A stretch of 64,000 nt of DNA from positions 186,001 through 250,000 of the forward strand of contig JAHBBC010000036.1 of NCBI GenBank assembly GCA_019915015.1, written 5' to 3'. A model generated the notes under the pieces. The model saw only the letters and a program-made list of their open reading frames with translations. It was not told the origin of the DNA and ran no database searches. Below are positions 1 to 9,490 of the stretch, in pieces. Within the stretch, counting starts at the first letter, position 1. Every line of letters starts with the position of its first letter. Made by a program: the position numbers and the translations under genes. This stretch comes from Auriscalpium vulgare (Eukaryota; Basidiomycota; Agaricomycetes; Russulales; Auriscalpiaceae).

Positions 1-702
1 GCGTAGGCATGAGAGTGGGGGGAGCTGGAGGCACCACGGACGTGGTAGGCCAGGGCGCGGCACACGGCGTCTTCGCGGGTAATAACAAACATCCCATGGA
101 CGGCCCGGGCGTCGAAATCACGTAGGAGCCAGCTCTGCATCCCCTGAGGACGCAGGGTGGGGAAGGCGCCATGCAACTCCGTGATTTCATGGAGGTAGGA
201 TTCGACAGAACCGTCTCCGAAGTAGTACACGGTCCAGAGCCCAGCCTCCACGATGGTGATCAAGACGTGGAGTTCCGCGTCGGTAGCGTCGGCAGGGAAA
301 GGGGAGAACATCTGGGACCACCGCGGGCTGGCGCGCGCTGAGTCGGGGAGGGTACGCATGAGGGTGCCCTCGAAGCGCTGGGCAAGAGGGGCGGACGCTG
401 GAACGAGCTTCACCATGAACTCGAGGATCGGCGAGGTGAAGTGGAAGGCAAGATCGCGCAGGCTGCGGGACGCGCGGATTGAAGAAAGGGTCTGGAATTG
501 AGTTCATCATCAGCCAAGCCGGGAAAAGACGCGGTCGGGGACCAGCACGCACCACGAGCTGGTTGACTTTGTCGGCCCACTCTAGACGTAGCGCAACCTC
601 CCGTTCGGCATCCCCAAGGTCAAAACCAGCGAAGGGGGCCTGCGTCAACAGGCGGAGGAGGTCGAGGTTGTCGGCGGTGGCAGACGCTGCGGGGAGGGAC
701 AT
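1..702 (-). CDS. Hypothetical protein, 5' part (runs off left edge)
   Basis: This is the beginning of a minus-strand gene that leaves the window at position 1. Exon 1 (553-702) encodes exactly 50 residues starting MSLPAASATADNLDLLRLL. A 61-base intron (492-552; donor GTGCGT, acceptor TTCCAG) moves the frame, after which exon 2 stays open to the window edge and reads as ordinary soluble protein (for example FHFTSPILEFMVKLVP and ELHVLITIVEAGLWTVYYFG). Read without the intron, the frame becomes Pro/Arg-rich and unconvincing, which supports the splice. I recognise no domain. The visible part is mixed helix/strand-like, with no signal peptide or membrane segment. The ATG at 702 is the first in frame. 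The upstream 0.8 kb has no gene. Confidence 0.55.
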
Positions 703-1478
703 CGCGGGACAGAAATCGGCAAAGGGATGCTACAAGCGACGTTATCGCGAAAGGTCGCGAGCCCTTATATGCCGCTTCCGCACGGTTCCTGGCAACTGGG
801 GACAGTTGCAGTTTCAGTTGGGGGGAGAAATGATAGGTTCAGGCCGCGGGCAAGCGTGTAGCGAGACGTCGCGAGACGGGGAAGCAGCATGCGAGGCGCA
901 GGGTCGCGGGAGCGGGGGTGATGGGAACGTGGTCCGGCGACCCAGGAGCAACCGGGACTGGCGACGGAACGGATCACCGGAACGGGCTAGATCGGGAGGG
1001 CTTAGCGACGTAGGTAGAGCCACTACTTAGGGAGCTGCGCGAGACGTAGCAACCGAATCAACCTGTGGGCGGCGCAAGCCACCCACACCCTTTACCTCAC
1101 AGAAACTGTAGCCTGAGGCGCTACCAGACTTAGGAAGGAAGGACCCCACCGATGTGGGAACAGGTAGGCAGGCGGACAGGCAAGAGGGGGTGCGACGGCC
1201 CAAGGCGGACGCTTCGCACACGGGTGCGAAGCACTCGGAGGAGGATCCCGTAGAGGGCATCCCCAGGCAGGTGAGTGTTTAGTTTGGTGTTTAGGCGGTA
1301 GGAGGTGGCCCCGCACGACCGCGGGGAGGGCACGAAGCGCAACAGCGACACGAACACCTTCCCCCCTCAGCAAGACTAGTCACCCGGACTGGATTGCGAC
1401 GTATAGGAGGCAGTGTTGGTGGTTGTTGTCCTGTGAGGCACTCGCCGCACGCCCCGCTAGGGTCCGTCCCGGGTGATA
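703..1478. other. Intergenic, GC-rich, no gene recognised
   Basis: No open frame here reads like a protein. Around 786-830 there are short direct and inverted motifs built on CAACTG/CAGTTG. The right part is probably the lost 5' region of the following KDZ-associated gene. Confidence 0.4.
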
Positions 1479-2962
1479 GCGTATCAGCGCATCAGCAGAG
1501 AACATTGCCAGAGTATACAACCACTCGCTTAGTCTCTCTGAAAAATCTGTGCCCCACGACTCGCGTTTATCCGATCAACTGGACCTCCAAACAGTATGGG
1601 ATTCGTTCTTCATGCATGCTCTCCTGCGCGATTCGCACAAACGGGAACAAGCACTGTCTTTGCCGCACCACGGACTTCAGTCTCAGCGATTCAATCTTGC
1701 GCTGGCTGAACGGAACTACCGCATGGCCGGCACTGGGCAAGAAATGTGGGCACATGCATGCAAAGGTTGCATGGAAGTAATCGTCGCAGATGACGGACAA
1801 ACGTGTACGCATTTCCCTTCCGTTGTGTACCTCTCGCTGGCTGATCGCACATTGCTTAGACTGCCTAACCGCCGGCGTTACAGACGGCGTGACGTTAGGC
1901 CATCCATGCTGCTCCGTTATTGATTGCACAGTACCACTATCCAAACAGCAAGACCGCTTTTGCGCGGAGCACACTGCCCTCCTCCGCATTTGCTCAGTTG
2001 ATGGCTGCCAAAATGAAGTGGCCGCAGGCCACGCAACATGCCCAGAACCTTCCCATCGTGCATTTGAAGATGCCCACCGTGTCCGAGGCACTGCCATGTT
2101 CGCCCTACGAAATCGTGCTCAAGATGCTCATGAAGCTCAACCTCAGCACCCTGATCCACCTGACCCACCTGACGCTCCATCATCCAACACTGTTGAACAG
2201 CCGTCAGTGGGCGGCCTATCTGAACGACCCTCAACGACGGCTGTGAAAGGTCGCCTCCTGCGCCGCTGGACGCACAATGAGCAGCTCTTTGTGCGATGCT
2301 GCGGGGTAATCATCTCCCGTGCAACCTTCTTTGGCTCAGAAGGTATTTCTGGCGTGAAGGTCAGCACATTTCCCCCCATAAAACAACTGCCAAGTGAGTC
2401 CCTGTGCTCATACAGTGCATATCAGGATTTCTTAAAGGCCACATTTCCTCCCACATTCCCTGGCTCCCTTCCCTGCTACATATTCTACGACAACAATTGT
2501 CAACTACGAAAGCATCTCCTGTCCACCGGCGACCACTACTTTGATTTCTCCGGTCTCCCAGTTGACGTCTTTCACGCGTTGACGAAGCACAAGGCGTCCG
2601 ATCTCTTCTGTCAACTTTACTGCAACCCGGCTTGCTTTCCGGAGCTCATGGGGCCGGACAATCGATGGATCTTCAACTCATCTGCAGCAGAGCAAGCAAA
2701 CAACTGGTTTGGTCGCTTCCTACCTGTTGCCCACGAGATGACTGTAGAAAGGTATTGTTCCTTCCAGTATTGATCATGTGTGCACAGCGGCGGAAAACAA
2801 CATGCTAACCTGTGTCTACACAGATACAATTTCTTTCTGGATGAAATGATTTCCATTCACAATCGGTTTACTGTGGAGTCGCTTCGCCGCCGTGGCCAAG
2901 CCCCACACCTCCAGCCCGAAGAGTTCTTGCGTGCTGCGCCTGTTCGATACCAGTCGTCGTAA
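1479..2962 (+). pseudogene. KDZ-transposon-associated cysteine-cluster (CxC5/CxC6-like) protein, 5' truncated
   Basis: The frame opens just after two stops (TGA TAG, about 1473-1478) without a convincing ATG, so the N-terminus is missing. Three exons are visible: 1479-1804, 1860-2751 and 2824-2962, with introns of 55 and 72 bases. Exon 1 contains QEMWAHACKGCMEVIVADDG. Splicing joins it to LTAGVTDGVTLGHPCC, followed by the cysteine pattern FCAEH, CSVDGC and TCPEPSHRAFED. This is the cluster found with Kyakuja-Dileera-Zisupton transposases in Agaricomycetes. The C-terminal half (FYDNNCQLRKH, PVDVFHALTKHK, NSSAAEQANNWFG) resembles a decayed KDZ catalytic core. From 1860 to the stop nothing is broken. 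The family assignment is from memory of the motif set; whether the protein is still made is unknown. Confidence 0.6.
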
Positions 2963-3191
2963 AGTAAGGTCCGCGCGCCGGTAGCAGCTTCCAGCGCAGA
3001 GGAACAGCACGATAATATGTGCTCATGTACCACCTGGTCGTTGCCTGCTCGACTAGCGTGTAGCGCGCAGCCACTTTACAATTAGGTAGCACACAGCCTA
3101 ACAATTAGGTAGCACTGCCACATAGCTACCTAACAATTAGGCAGTCCGTGGCCATTTAATTCCCTGGAGTGTATCTATACTTCCCCTACAG
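2963..3191. repeat. Short intergenic repeat ACAATTAGGTAGCA
   Basis: Between the KDZ-related gene and the next gene, the string AATTAGGTAGC occurs at about 3081 and 3103, and a variant (AATTAGGCAG) follows at about 3135. No gene is seen. Confidence 0.35.
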
Positions 3192-4469
3192 TTACAAATA
3201 CCGGTAAATCAATGTCATCGTCTGCCTCTGAATCAGTTGGATCAGGGCAATACGGGAGGTAGGCAGATGTACGGCGGTCGGAGTCAGGCCATAGATCATA
3301 TTCCTCTCTAGTATCACTTGGGTTACTGATGAACACAAATCAGGACGGACCTCCTCAGAGATGTTGACGCTCACCTTGTCACTCGTCCCCACCTATGATA
3401 ATTCTCAGCCCCATAACGCGTCCAGTCCTCATTGGCTGCTCCCCGTCTCCACAAAGCATCCTCACCCATGTCCCTCCCAAACGCCAATCCGCTCTCACAT
3501 CCATAAGAAAAACGGAACCGACGAAGAGTGGGGAGATGCGTTTGGGAGCGGGTGACAATTTCATGCTCCCATGTGATGTAGGCATACGTGCGTGCCCCAG
3601 AGCCTGAGGGCCCGGCAGTCCGCGCGCCTGCCAAGGGGGGCTCTAACCGCCAGAAAATGTGGCGGGTGTGATCTGAGTCTGGATCGTCTTGAAGTGAGAA
3701 TCCTGCAGGCCAGTTGAAGGGGAAGAACATGCACTCCAGATCGATCATGCGCAGGGGGCCAAAGAGGGGCGCAGTCTGAGACCACCGTCGATCCAGCCAG
3801 GGATAGGTGAGATTTTCAGCGTCCTGTTGCATTGGTTAAATAAAGACTTGCAACTGAAATCAGATGGGACACACCGAATGATCGTCATCTTCGCACATCA
3901 GGCGCAATTTCTCAATTCCTCCCCCACCTGCCACTCTCTCTGTCCACCAGAACCCCATCTCCTGGAGATGCCTGATCTTGAGATCAAAGCCCCAGTAGAT
4001 GTTGAGCTCCCTGAGGGTGGTTAGGTTTTTGATAGCAAAAGATGCCAGCTCATGATTGACGCTTGGGGGATCAAAGAGGTCGATATGGATGAGATAGATG
4101 TTGCCAAAACGCCTTGCTGCGTCATCCATGGGGGTGTTTCCAGCCCGCTTGGAGAATTCTGCATAATAGTCCCTGATCTGTGAGGATACAATTGAGGACA
4201 TTTTTACAAGGGAAAAGAGTGGCACACACCATGGTGAACAGGTTTGTGAGTTCCCCAGGGCCCCCTTTCCTACAGGAGACCTTGACAGCAGTGAGCGGAA
4301 GACTTGTCTCCATCCAAAACAGCGTGGATGCCAGCCGGACTTGTCCCACAGAAAAGCGCTCTGCTCAACGAGCATCTGCAGTATCGAGACCCGCATTGCG
4401 GCCTGAGGCCTCCTTGGCAATCTTGACGATCAGCTCGATGGGGAGCGAGGGTGGTGAAGGGAAGGACAT
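3192..4469 (-). CDS. Hypothetical protein, F-box-like N-terminus
   Basis: A multi-exon minus-strand gene reconstructed from frame changes. The probable start is the ATG at 4469 (MSFPSPPSLPIELIVKIAKE), an F-box-like opening. A very short intron or frameshift near 4360-4395 leads to an exon containing RLASTLFWMETSLPLTAVKV. A 52-base intron (4178-4229) then joins to IRDYYAEFSKRAGN and NLTTLRELNIYWGFDL, which is leucine-rich-like. A 51-base intron (3824-3874, phase 0) joins to DAENLTYPWLDRRW and on through EHEIVTRSQTHLPTLRRF. A last exon of acidic sequence (PTDSEADDDIDLPVFV, ending near 3195) is likely, but the exact acceptor could not be fixed. The function is unknown. An F-box/LRR-like adaptor is the best guess, and a weak one. 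Confidence 0.45.
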
Positions 4470-4679
4470 GGTGGTTGGCACAGAGCAGCACACTGTCCCG
4501 AGGTGGCAGAGGGCTCCCGCACGCTGTGCGGAATGGCAAGCGCCCGTTAGCACCACCCAGATATTGACGTCCCCATCAGCTAGCACCGTGCTTAATCTCT
4601 TCCCCCCAGACGCAAGGAATTCCTTGCGCCCACGGACCAGAGATTGAGCGGGGGAGGGGGCGCGGGCGACAAGCGTGTG

Positions 4680-5330
4680 CCTGGTAAAGCATGGCGGGGA
4701 GCGTGGGCGGGGGAACAACGGCGGTGACAACGGCGGTATGCACAGCGGGGGGTCAGCCCGCGGCGGCGGCGTTGTGCAGGCGACGGCGCAGATACTTGGT
4801 GGGAGAGCTGCACGTCCTACAAAATCTCTCGCCCGCCAGCGTGAGGAAAGTCCTCACGTGCGTGGTCAAGAGATTTTGGGCGGGACGCGGCGCGCTCAAA
4901 GCGTGGCGGGCGTGGCGGGCGGGTGGCGGGAAAAAGCGGGGGCGGCCCGTGGGCGACGTGCGTGGGCATGGGATGGGGTGGGACGGGGTGCGGGGCGGCC
5001 AGACGGCGCGCAGCAGCGGGGGATGGCGCGGGTGGGTGGTGGCAGTGTGCACGGGCGGTGGGCAGCAGGCGTGGATGGTTGGCAGCATGCATGGACGGTG
5101 GGCAGCAAGCGCGACGCGCGGGTGACGTGGCGGGGGTGGGGGCGACGTGCCTAGGCGGTTGGCGACGTGGCGGGGCGGTGGGCGGCCTGCGCGGGCGCTG
5201 TGTGATGTGCCCGCGTGGTGGGCGACATTGGGCGGCGGCCGCGAGCGGTAGGTGGTGTTGGGCGGCCGCGGGCAGCGGTGGAGGATGGATGTGCGGAGCT
5301 CGGGCGACGTGCGCGGGCGGGGGACGGGCA
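4680..5330. repeat. Degenerate GC-rich, purine-strand repeat tract
   Basis: About 650 bases of highly G-rich plus strand made of loose variations on GGCGACGTGGCGGGCGGTGG and GTGGGCAGCATGCA. Several long frames cross it on both strands, but they are composition artefacts (Gly/Arg/Ala or Pro/His/Arg runs). It directly abuts the left inverted repeat at 5325. Confidence 0.5.
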
Positions 5331-5666
5331 CGGGCGACTCACCTGCATGTCCCCCTCCTCGTCCTTCTCCTGGTCCTCCTCCTGCCCCTCCTGCCACCCT
5401 CTCCCTCTCCACGGCACGGCCCGGAGGCGTGGCGCCGATGCGTGGTACGCCATCGTCTTCGTCTTGCTGGTGCGGGTACGGTGACGTGGCAGCACGCGTG
5501 CCACGTCACCCTTGGAGTGCTTCGTCTTGATGCCAGTCCGGCGGGCAAGGGCGGCGGGCTAGGGTGGCGGACGAGGGCGGGGGAGGGAGGGCGGGGGAGA
5601 GCAGGTGATGGAGTGATGAAAATGGCCGACACAAGCGCGCGTAACTGGACAGTTACACGCGCTTGT
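5325..5666 (+). repeat. GC-rich inverted repeat element, left copy, ending in a hairpin
   Basis: This block is repeated in opposite orientation at 8047-8366. The order is: ACTCACCTG; a pyrimidine tract (CTCCTCGTCCTTCTCC type); a conserved core with GGCGTGGCGCCGATGCG (about 5426); a perfect 12-base-arm palindrome, GGTGACGTGGCA...TGCCACGTCACC (5480-5510); a GGGCGGCGGG-rich stretch; and a terminal hairpin with 17-base arms (5631-5666, ACAAGCGCGCGTAACTG and its partner with one mismatch). The hairpin faces the gene fragments between the two copies. Confidence 0.65.
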
Positions 5667-5986
5667 GGCGCGAAGCTTTGCAGGCCAATCAAATGAAAGG
5701 AAGAAATAACTAAAGCTTTCCTACTACATACATAATGCGGCGCTGACACCCACACGCCAGGGTGTCTAGAGGTGGTCCGTAGAAGGACCATGGTAGATAG
5801 TCTATGATATGGATGAGCCGCGAGGCCGAAGCCGAATGGATGAACCAAGGGTAAATGAACAGAGAAGATTTGTCCGGGCGCGCGTAGCTGGTGGGTACGA
5901 TGTGTGCGGGGGCAGTCCATGCGCGGTATGTATGCTGTACAACAAGGGAATATAGAATATGCGCCCGCTCGCCGGCGGCGCCTCTC

Positions 5987-7365
5987 GTACGAAAAGATCA
6001 TCAGCCACGGGTTCAGCACGATCTGCGGAGACGCGCGGTGGTCAGTTGGCATCTCCCGGTGAATCAGCACAGCGCGCACCCGGTAGAGGATGTGGCTCCC
6101 GCAGACGATCCTGCAGTGCAATCCAATGATCAGTACGCATGAAACGACAGACAGCGCGGGATGCAGGACTCACGCTAGCGGGAAGTTGGCGGCCCAGTCG
6201 ACGCCGGGGATGCGCCACTCGGGCGGGGCGAGCGAGGTGCGGAACCTCGATGAAGAAGTTTGAGCGCTCGACCTCCTTCCTCGTCGCGCCCCACGTGATG
6301 TTGTACGAGAACAGGTGCGCGAGCAGCCCCTGCGAGAGGTGGATCGAGAGCCCGCCGAAGAAGAAGACGCTGCGGGACGGACATCAGCGGCGCGGGCGGG
6401 GGCGGGCGGCTTACAAGAAGGGGATCCAGGTGACGTTCTCCATGAGCAAGGCGAGCATGCTGCCCTGCCCGAGGCGGTACTCGAGCGGCGTGTAGCTGAT
6501 GTTGCCCGCGCCGGGGAAGACAACCGTGCACGCGAGCCAGATCTCGAACGAGTGCTCGTAGTACCCATCGACGTTGAGCGAGAGCCCGAGGATGATGTAG
6601 TTGAACAAGGAAAGCACCTCGCCCGCCGCGAGGCCATCTCCAACTACCGTAAGCACACTGAGCAGCAGTTTACGAGGCAGCACCCACAGTACGAGAACAT
6701 GTCTGCGGGGGTGGTCAGTGGGGGCGCGGGAGGGGAGGGCAGGGCACGCACAGGACATCATGCTGATCTTGTAGTGGACAGGCGCGTCGGACCAGATGAA
6801 GATGTGCAGCTGCTTCGTGATCGGGCCGAGCTTCCACTAGTGGATGAGCGGGTTGAAGATGAGCTCGTTGCAGCATGCGCGCGCGCGCTGTCAGCCCGCC
6901 GCCTCAGCAAACCACAACATACAGGCGGCGACGCACCGTACGAGTACTTCTGCCAGCGGTTGAGCTCCTCGTCGACGGTCAGCGACACGCCCTCCTTGAA
7001 GCCGCCCTTGGAGTACGTCGCCCAGCGGATGATGTGCCCCTTGAGCTGCAGGCGCAGCACCATGTCGAAGTCCTCGCTCACGTTCGTCTCGGACCAGATC
7101 TTCGTCTTGCCCTCGTTGCCGGGGTCGGCGAACGCGGCGTCCTGCAGCGCGAACCAGCGCAGGAACGTGTTGTGCCCGATGAACGGCGCAACCTCGCCGT
7201 TCGCGCAGCCCATCGAGATGCACTTGTTGATGCGCCGCGTGAAGTGCGCGATCCCGTTCTCAAAGTAGTGGTGCGCGACCTGCATCACGTCCGACTCGTG
7301 CTGGATAATCGCGACCTCGGGGCACTCGGAGAGCTCGCGCGCTGAAGCAGTCCTGGCGCGCCGTG
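5987..7365 (-). pseudogene. Family-2 glycosyltransferase fragment, multiply broken
   Basis: Reading leftward from 7365 the fragment matches a fungal GT2 (cellulose/chitin-synthase-like) enzyme of the plasma membrane: ELSECPEVAIIQHESDVMQV, the SEDFDM acidic motif and the ELNRWQKYSYG (QxxRW-like) motif. Membrane-region pieces follow (VLSLFNYIILGLSLNVDGYY, WLACTVVFPGAGN, FFFGGLSIHLSQ) and the C-terminal LNPWLMIFSY near 5990. Lesions seen directly: a TAG in place of an expected Trp codon (6837-6839) after FNPLIH; loss of the AG acceptor at about 6874-6876, just before CNELIFNPL; a deletion with frameshift between VERSNFFIEV and PPEWRIPGVDW; a frame break just before ELSECPEV; and no stop after FSY. 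The catalytic N-terminal half is absent. It is fused upstream to an unrelated protease fragment. Confidence 0.7.
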
Positions 7366-7437
7366 TCGTCATCAGCCCAAGAAGAAAAAACGAGGGGTAA
7401 AGGAAGACGCACCTCCAGCACGATGCAAATCGTCGAC

Positions 7438-7929
7438 GTCCCGCCCTGCCGCCGCACGCAGCACCGCATTGACGTCCGGATCCGCATTCCACGCATGGTT
7501 ATCGTGCCCACAGCGGCGCGGCTGCTCGACCTCCCACGCATACTCCTCCAGGGTGCCCGTGCGCGCGGCGTGCTCCTCCCACGGGTTCATCGTGTCCACC
7601 TCGCGCCAGACGACGAGCATCCTCGGGGTCGCCGTGCGCGAGCTTGACATGCGGGTCGAGCGGGTGGCGGTTGCGCAGGTAGTTCGTGCACGTCATGATG
7701 TGGTGCTTGACGCGGGGACGACCTCGCCGGTGTATGCGCGCACGCCATCCACGAGCAGCGGCTCCGTGCGCGCGAGCATGCTCTGCCCATCCGGTGTCGT
7801 GTCGTAGTACGCGATGCGCGCGACGGGGTGCACGAGGTGCTCGTTCCGCCGCAGGTGGAGGTGGTGGGTGGCGCCGAAGGCGGTGAGCGTGAGCCGCAGC
7901 GAGTCGCTCGCGTGCAGTGTCGTGGAGTC
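7438..7929 (-). pseudogene. ADAM-type metalloprotease propeptide fragment
   Basis: Translated leftward from 7929, this reads as the prodomain of a fungal ADAM (zincin) protease: LRLTLTAFGATHHLHLRRNE, HPVARIAYYDTTPDG, ARTEPLLVDGVRAYTGEVV, then HHIMTCTNYLRNRHPLDPH, MLVVWREVDTMNPWEEHAA and RRCGHDNHAWNADPDVN (CGHD is the likely cysteine switch). The signal peptide, the HExxH protease domain and the disintegrin part are missing. A deletion joins GEVV to VKHHIM (about 7712), and a further frameshift separates GDPED from MLVVWRE (about 7635). It ends abruptly where the glycosyltransferase fragment begins. The family call is from recalled motifs. Confidence 0.55.
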
Positions 7930-8046
7930 GGGGGGATGGGGGTGCACCGCGAGGTGTGTGAGGGGTGCGCGAGGGGTGCGCGGGCTGGCGGGAGAGGAGA
8001 GACGCACCTGGGACGCACAAGGCGTGCGCATGCGTCACGTGTCACG

Positions 8047-8366
8047 CACCTCAGCCACAGCCGCGAACCAACCTTGTTGGTTCGCGCCTGTGGCTGCAAC
8101 TCCTCTCTCCCTCTCCCTCTCCTCTCCCCCACCCCGCCCTCGCCCGCCGCCCTCGCCCGCCGCCCTCGCTTCAAGACACAGGACTCTGAGCGTGACGTGG
8201 CAGCACTCGCTGCCACGTCACCGTACTCGCGCCAGCAACACGAACACGATGGCGTGCCGCGCATCGGCGCCACGCCTCCGCGCCGTGCCGCGCGTGCTCG
8301 AGGGGATGGAGACGGTGGAGGAGCGGGGACAGGGAGGAGGAGGAAGATGAGACGAGCCCGCGGGGC
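8047..8366 (-). repeat. GC-rich inverted repeat element, right copy
   Basis: Reverse-oriented partner of the 5325-5666 block. On the minus strand it carries ACTCACCTG, the pyrimidine tract, GGCGTGGCGCCGATGCG, the palindrome GTGACGTGGCAG...CTGCCACGTCAC (8192-8221), GAGGGCGGCGGGCGAGGG, and a terminal hairpin (8052-8096) with 21-base arms, one mismatch and a 3-base loop. The hairpin stem sequence differs from the left copy although its position and form are kept. The two copies enclose the broken glycosyltransferase and protease fragments. Confidence 0.65.
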
Positions 8367-8461
8367 TCGTTGCCAGGTGAGTCCCACCCGCTCTTCGCCA
8401 CCTCCCGCACGCCATCGTCACCATCCACGCAAGCCACCGCCCGCACAACGCATTCCAAAGC

Positions 8462-8872
8462 CTTCAGCCACTTTTCAACAATCCCTTCAGGCATTTCTCT
8501 AGACTCCCTTCATGCATTTCTCTACAGTCCCTTCAGGCATTTTTCAGATATTGCTTCAGGCATTTTTCAGATATCCCTTCAGGCATTTTTCATTTATTCC
8601 TTCAGGCAATTTTCAGATATCCCTTCAGGCATTTTTCAGATATCCCTTCAGGCATTTTTCACATATCCCTTCAGGGATTTTTCATTTATCCCTTCAGGCA
8701 TTTTTCAGATATTGCTTCAGGCATTTTTCATTTATTCCTTCAGGCATTTTTCACATATCCCTTCAGGCATTTTTCATTTATCCCTTCAGGCATTTTTCAT
8801 TTATCCCTTCAGGCATTGTTCAAGACTCCCTTCAGACACTTTTCGAAAGTCCCTTCAGACACTTTACATAGA
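8462..8872 (+). repeat. 23-base minisatellite
   Basis: About 17 head-to-tail copies of a 23-base unit close to CCTTCAGGCATTTTTCAGAT plus ATC. Variants at the 3' end of the unit are ATTTATC, ACATATC and GATATTG. Outer copies are more diverged. The apparent frame through it (repeated FRHFSDIPSGIFQ-like residues) is a consequence of the repeat, not evidence of a gene. Confidence 0.8.
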
Positions 8873-9063
8873 CACATTCCAGACTTGCACACAGATGCAC
8901 TCCCCACATCCGCCAGAGACTTACCTGTTTATTACTTGACTAACCTCATTTACACTGGTCCAACATCTGTAATATCTTTAGCACAGAACACCTTTAACTT
9001 GAATATATTTTGCGTGACATGGACTTGCATTGCATCATATATATGCTAAGCTGGGTTGCTTAG

Positions 9064-9160
9064 CTATGGTCATAGTGGTCTATTGGTTATAGCGTAGCTT
9101 GTGCTGTGTGCACCTTGATGGTGACAATGATGGTGGTTCGAATCCCGTCGTCTGAATTTT
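9064..9160 (+). other. tRNA-like / SINE-like element with pol III boxes A and B
   Basis: TGGTCTATTGG (9076-9086) fits RNA polymerase III box A, and GGTTCGAATCC (9135-9145) is a perfect box B, with tRNA-like spacing. The flanks do not form a paired acceptor stem and the T-stem is imperfect. A tRNA-derived SINE or tRNA pseudogene is therefore more likely than a working tRNA. It lies between the two minisatellites. Confidence 0.45.
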
Positions 9161-9177
9161 GACCTAGATCGCACCAT

Positions 9178-9490
9178 GCGCAGAATGGGTGAAGGCAGTC
9201 GCGTGCAGAACGAGTGAAGGCAGTTGCGCGAAGAATGAGTGAAGGCAGTCATGCGAAGAATGGGTGAAGGCAGTCGCGTGCAGAACGAGTGAAGGCAGTT
9301 GCGCGAAGAATGAGTGAAGGCAGTCATGCGAAGAATGGGTGAAGGCAGTCGCGTGCAGAACGACTCGTGAAGGCAGTTGCGCGCAGAATGAGTGAAGGCA
9401 GTCGCGTGCAGAACGAGTGAAGGCAGTTGCGCGCAGAATGAGTGAAGGCACTGGGCAGTCGCGCGCAGAATGAGTGGAGGCAGTTATGGG
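9178..9490 (+). repeat. About 24-base minisatellite with higher-order repeats
   Basis: Around 13 copies of GAATGAGTGAAGGCAGTTGC plus GCGCA or a variant (GTCGCGTGCAGAACGAG, TCATGCGAAGAATGGG). Groups of three units recur as a block of about 70 bases. There are no spacers of unique sequence, so this is not CRISPR-like. Confidence 0.8.

Noticed and set aside
4753..5412. Long minus-strand frame rich in Pro/Arg/His
   Set aside because: Produced by the GC-rich repeat tract. Several frames are open at once on both strands and none has domain-like sequence.
8370..8939. Frame through the 23-base minisatellite (repeated FRHFS/PSGIF residues)
   Set aside because: The unit length is not a multiple of three, yet several frames stay open because the unit lacks stops. 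No conserved ends, start context or domain.
9064..9160. Functional tRNA gene
   Set aside because: Boxes A and B are good, but no acceptor stem pairs and the T-stem is weak, so only a tRNA-like element is claimed.
9178..9490. CRISPR-like array
   Set aside because: Units abut with no unique spacers, there is no cas gene, and the genome is eukaryotic.
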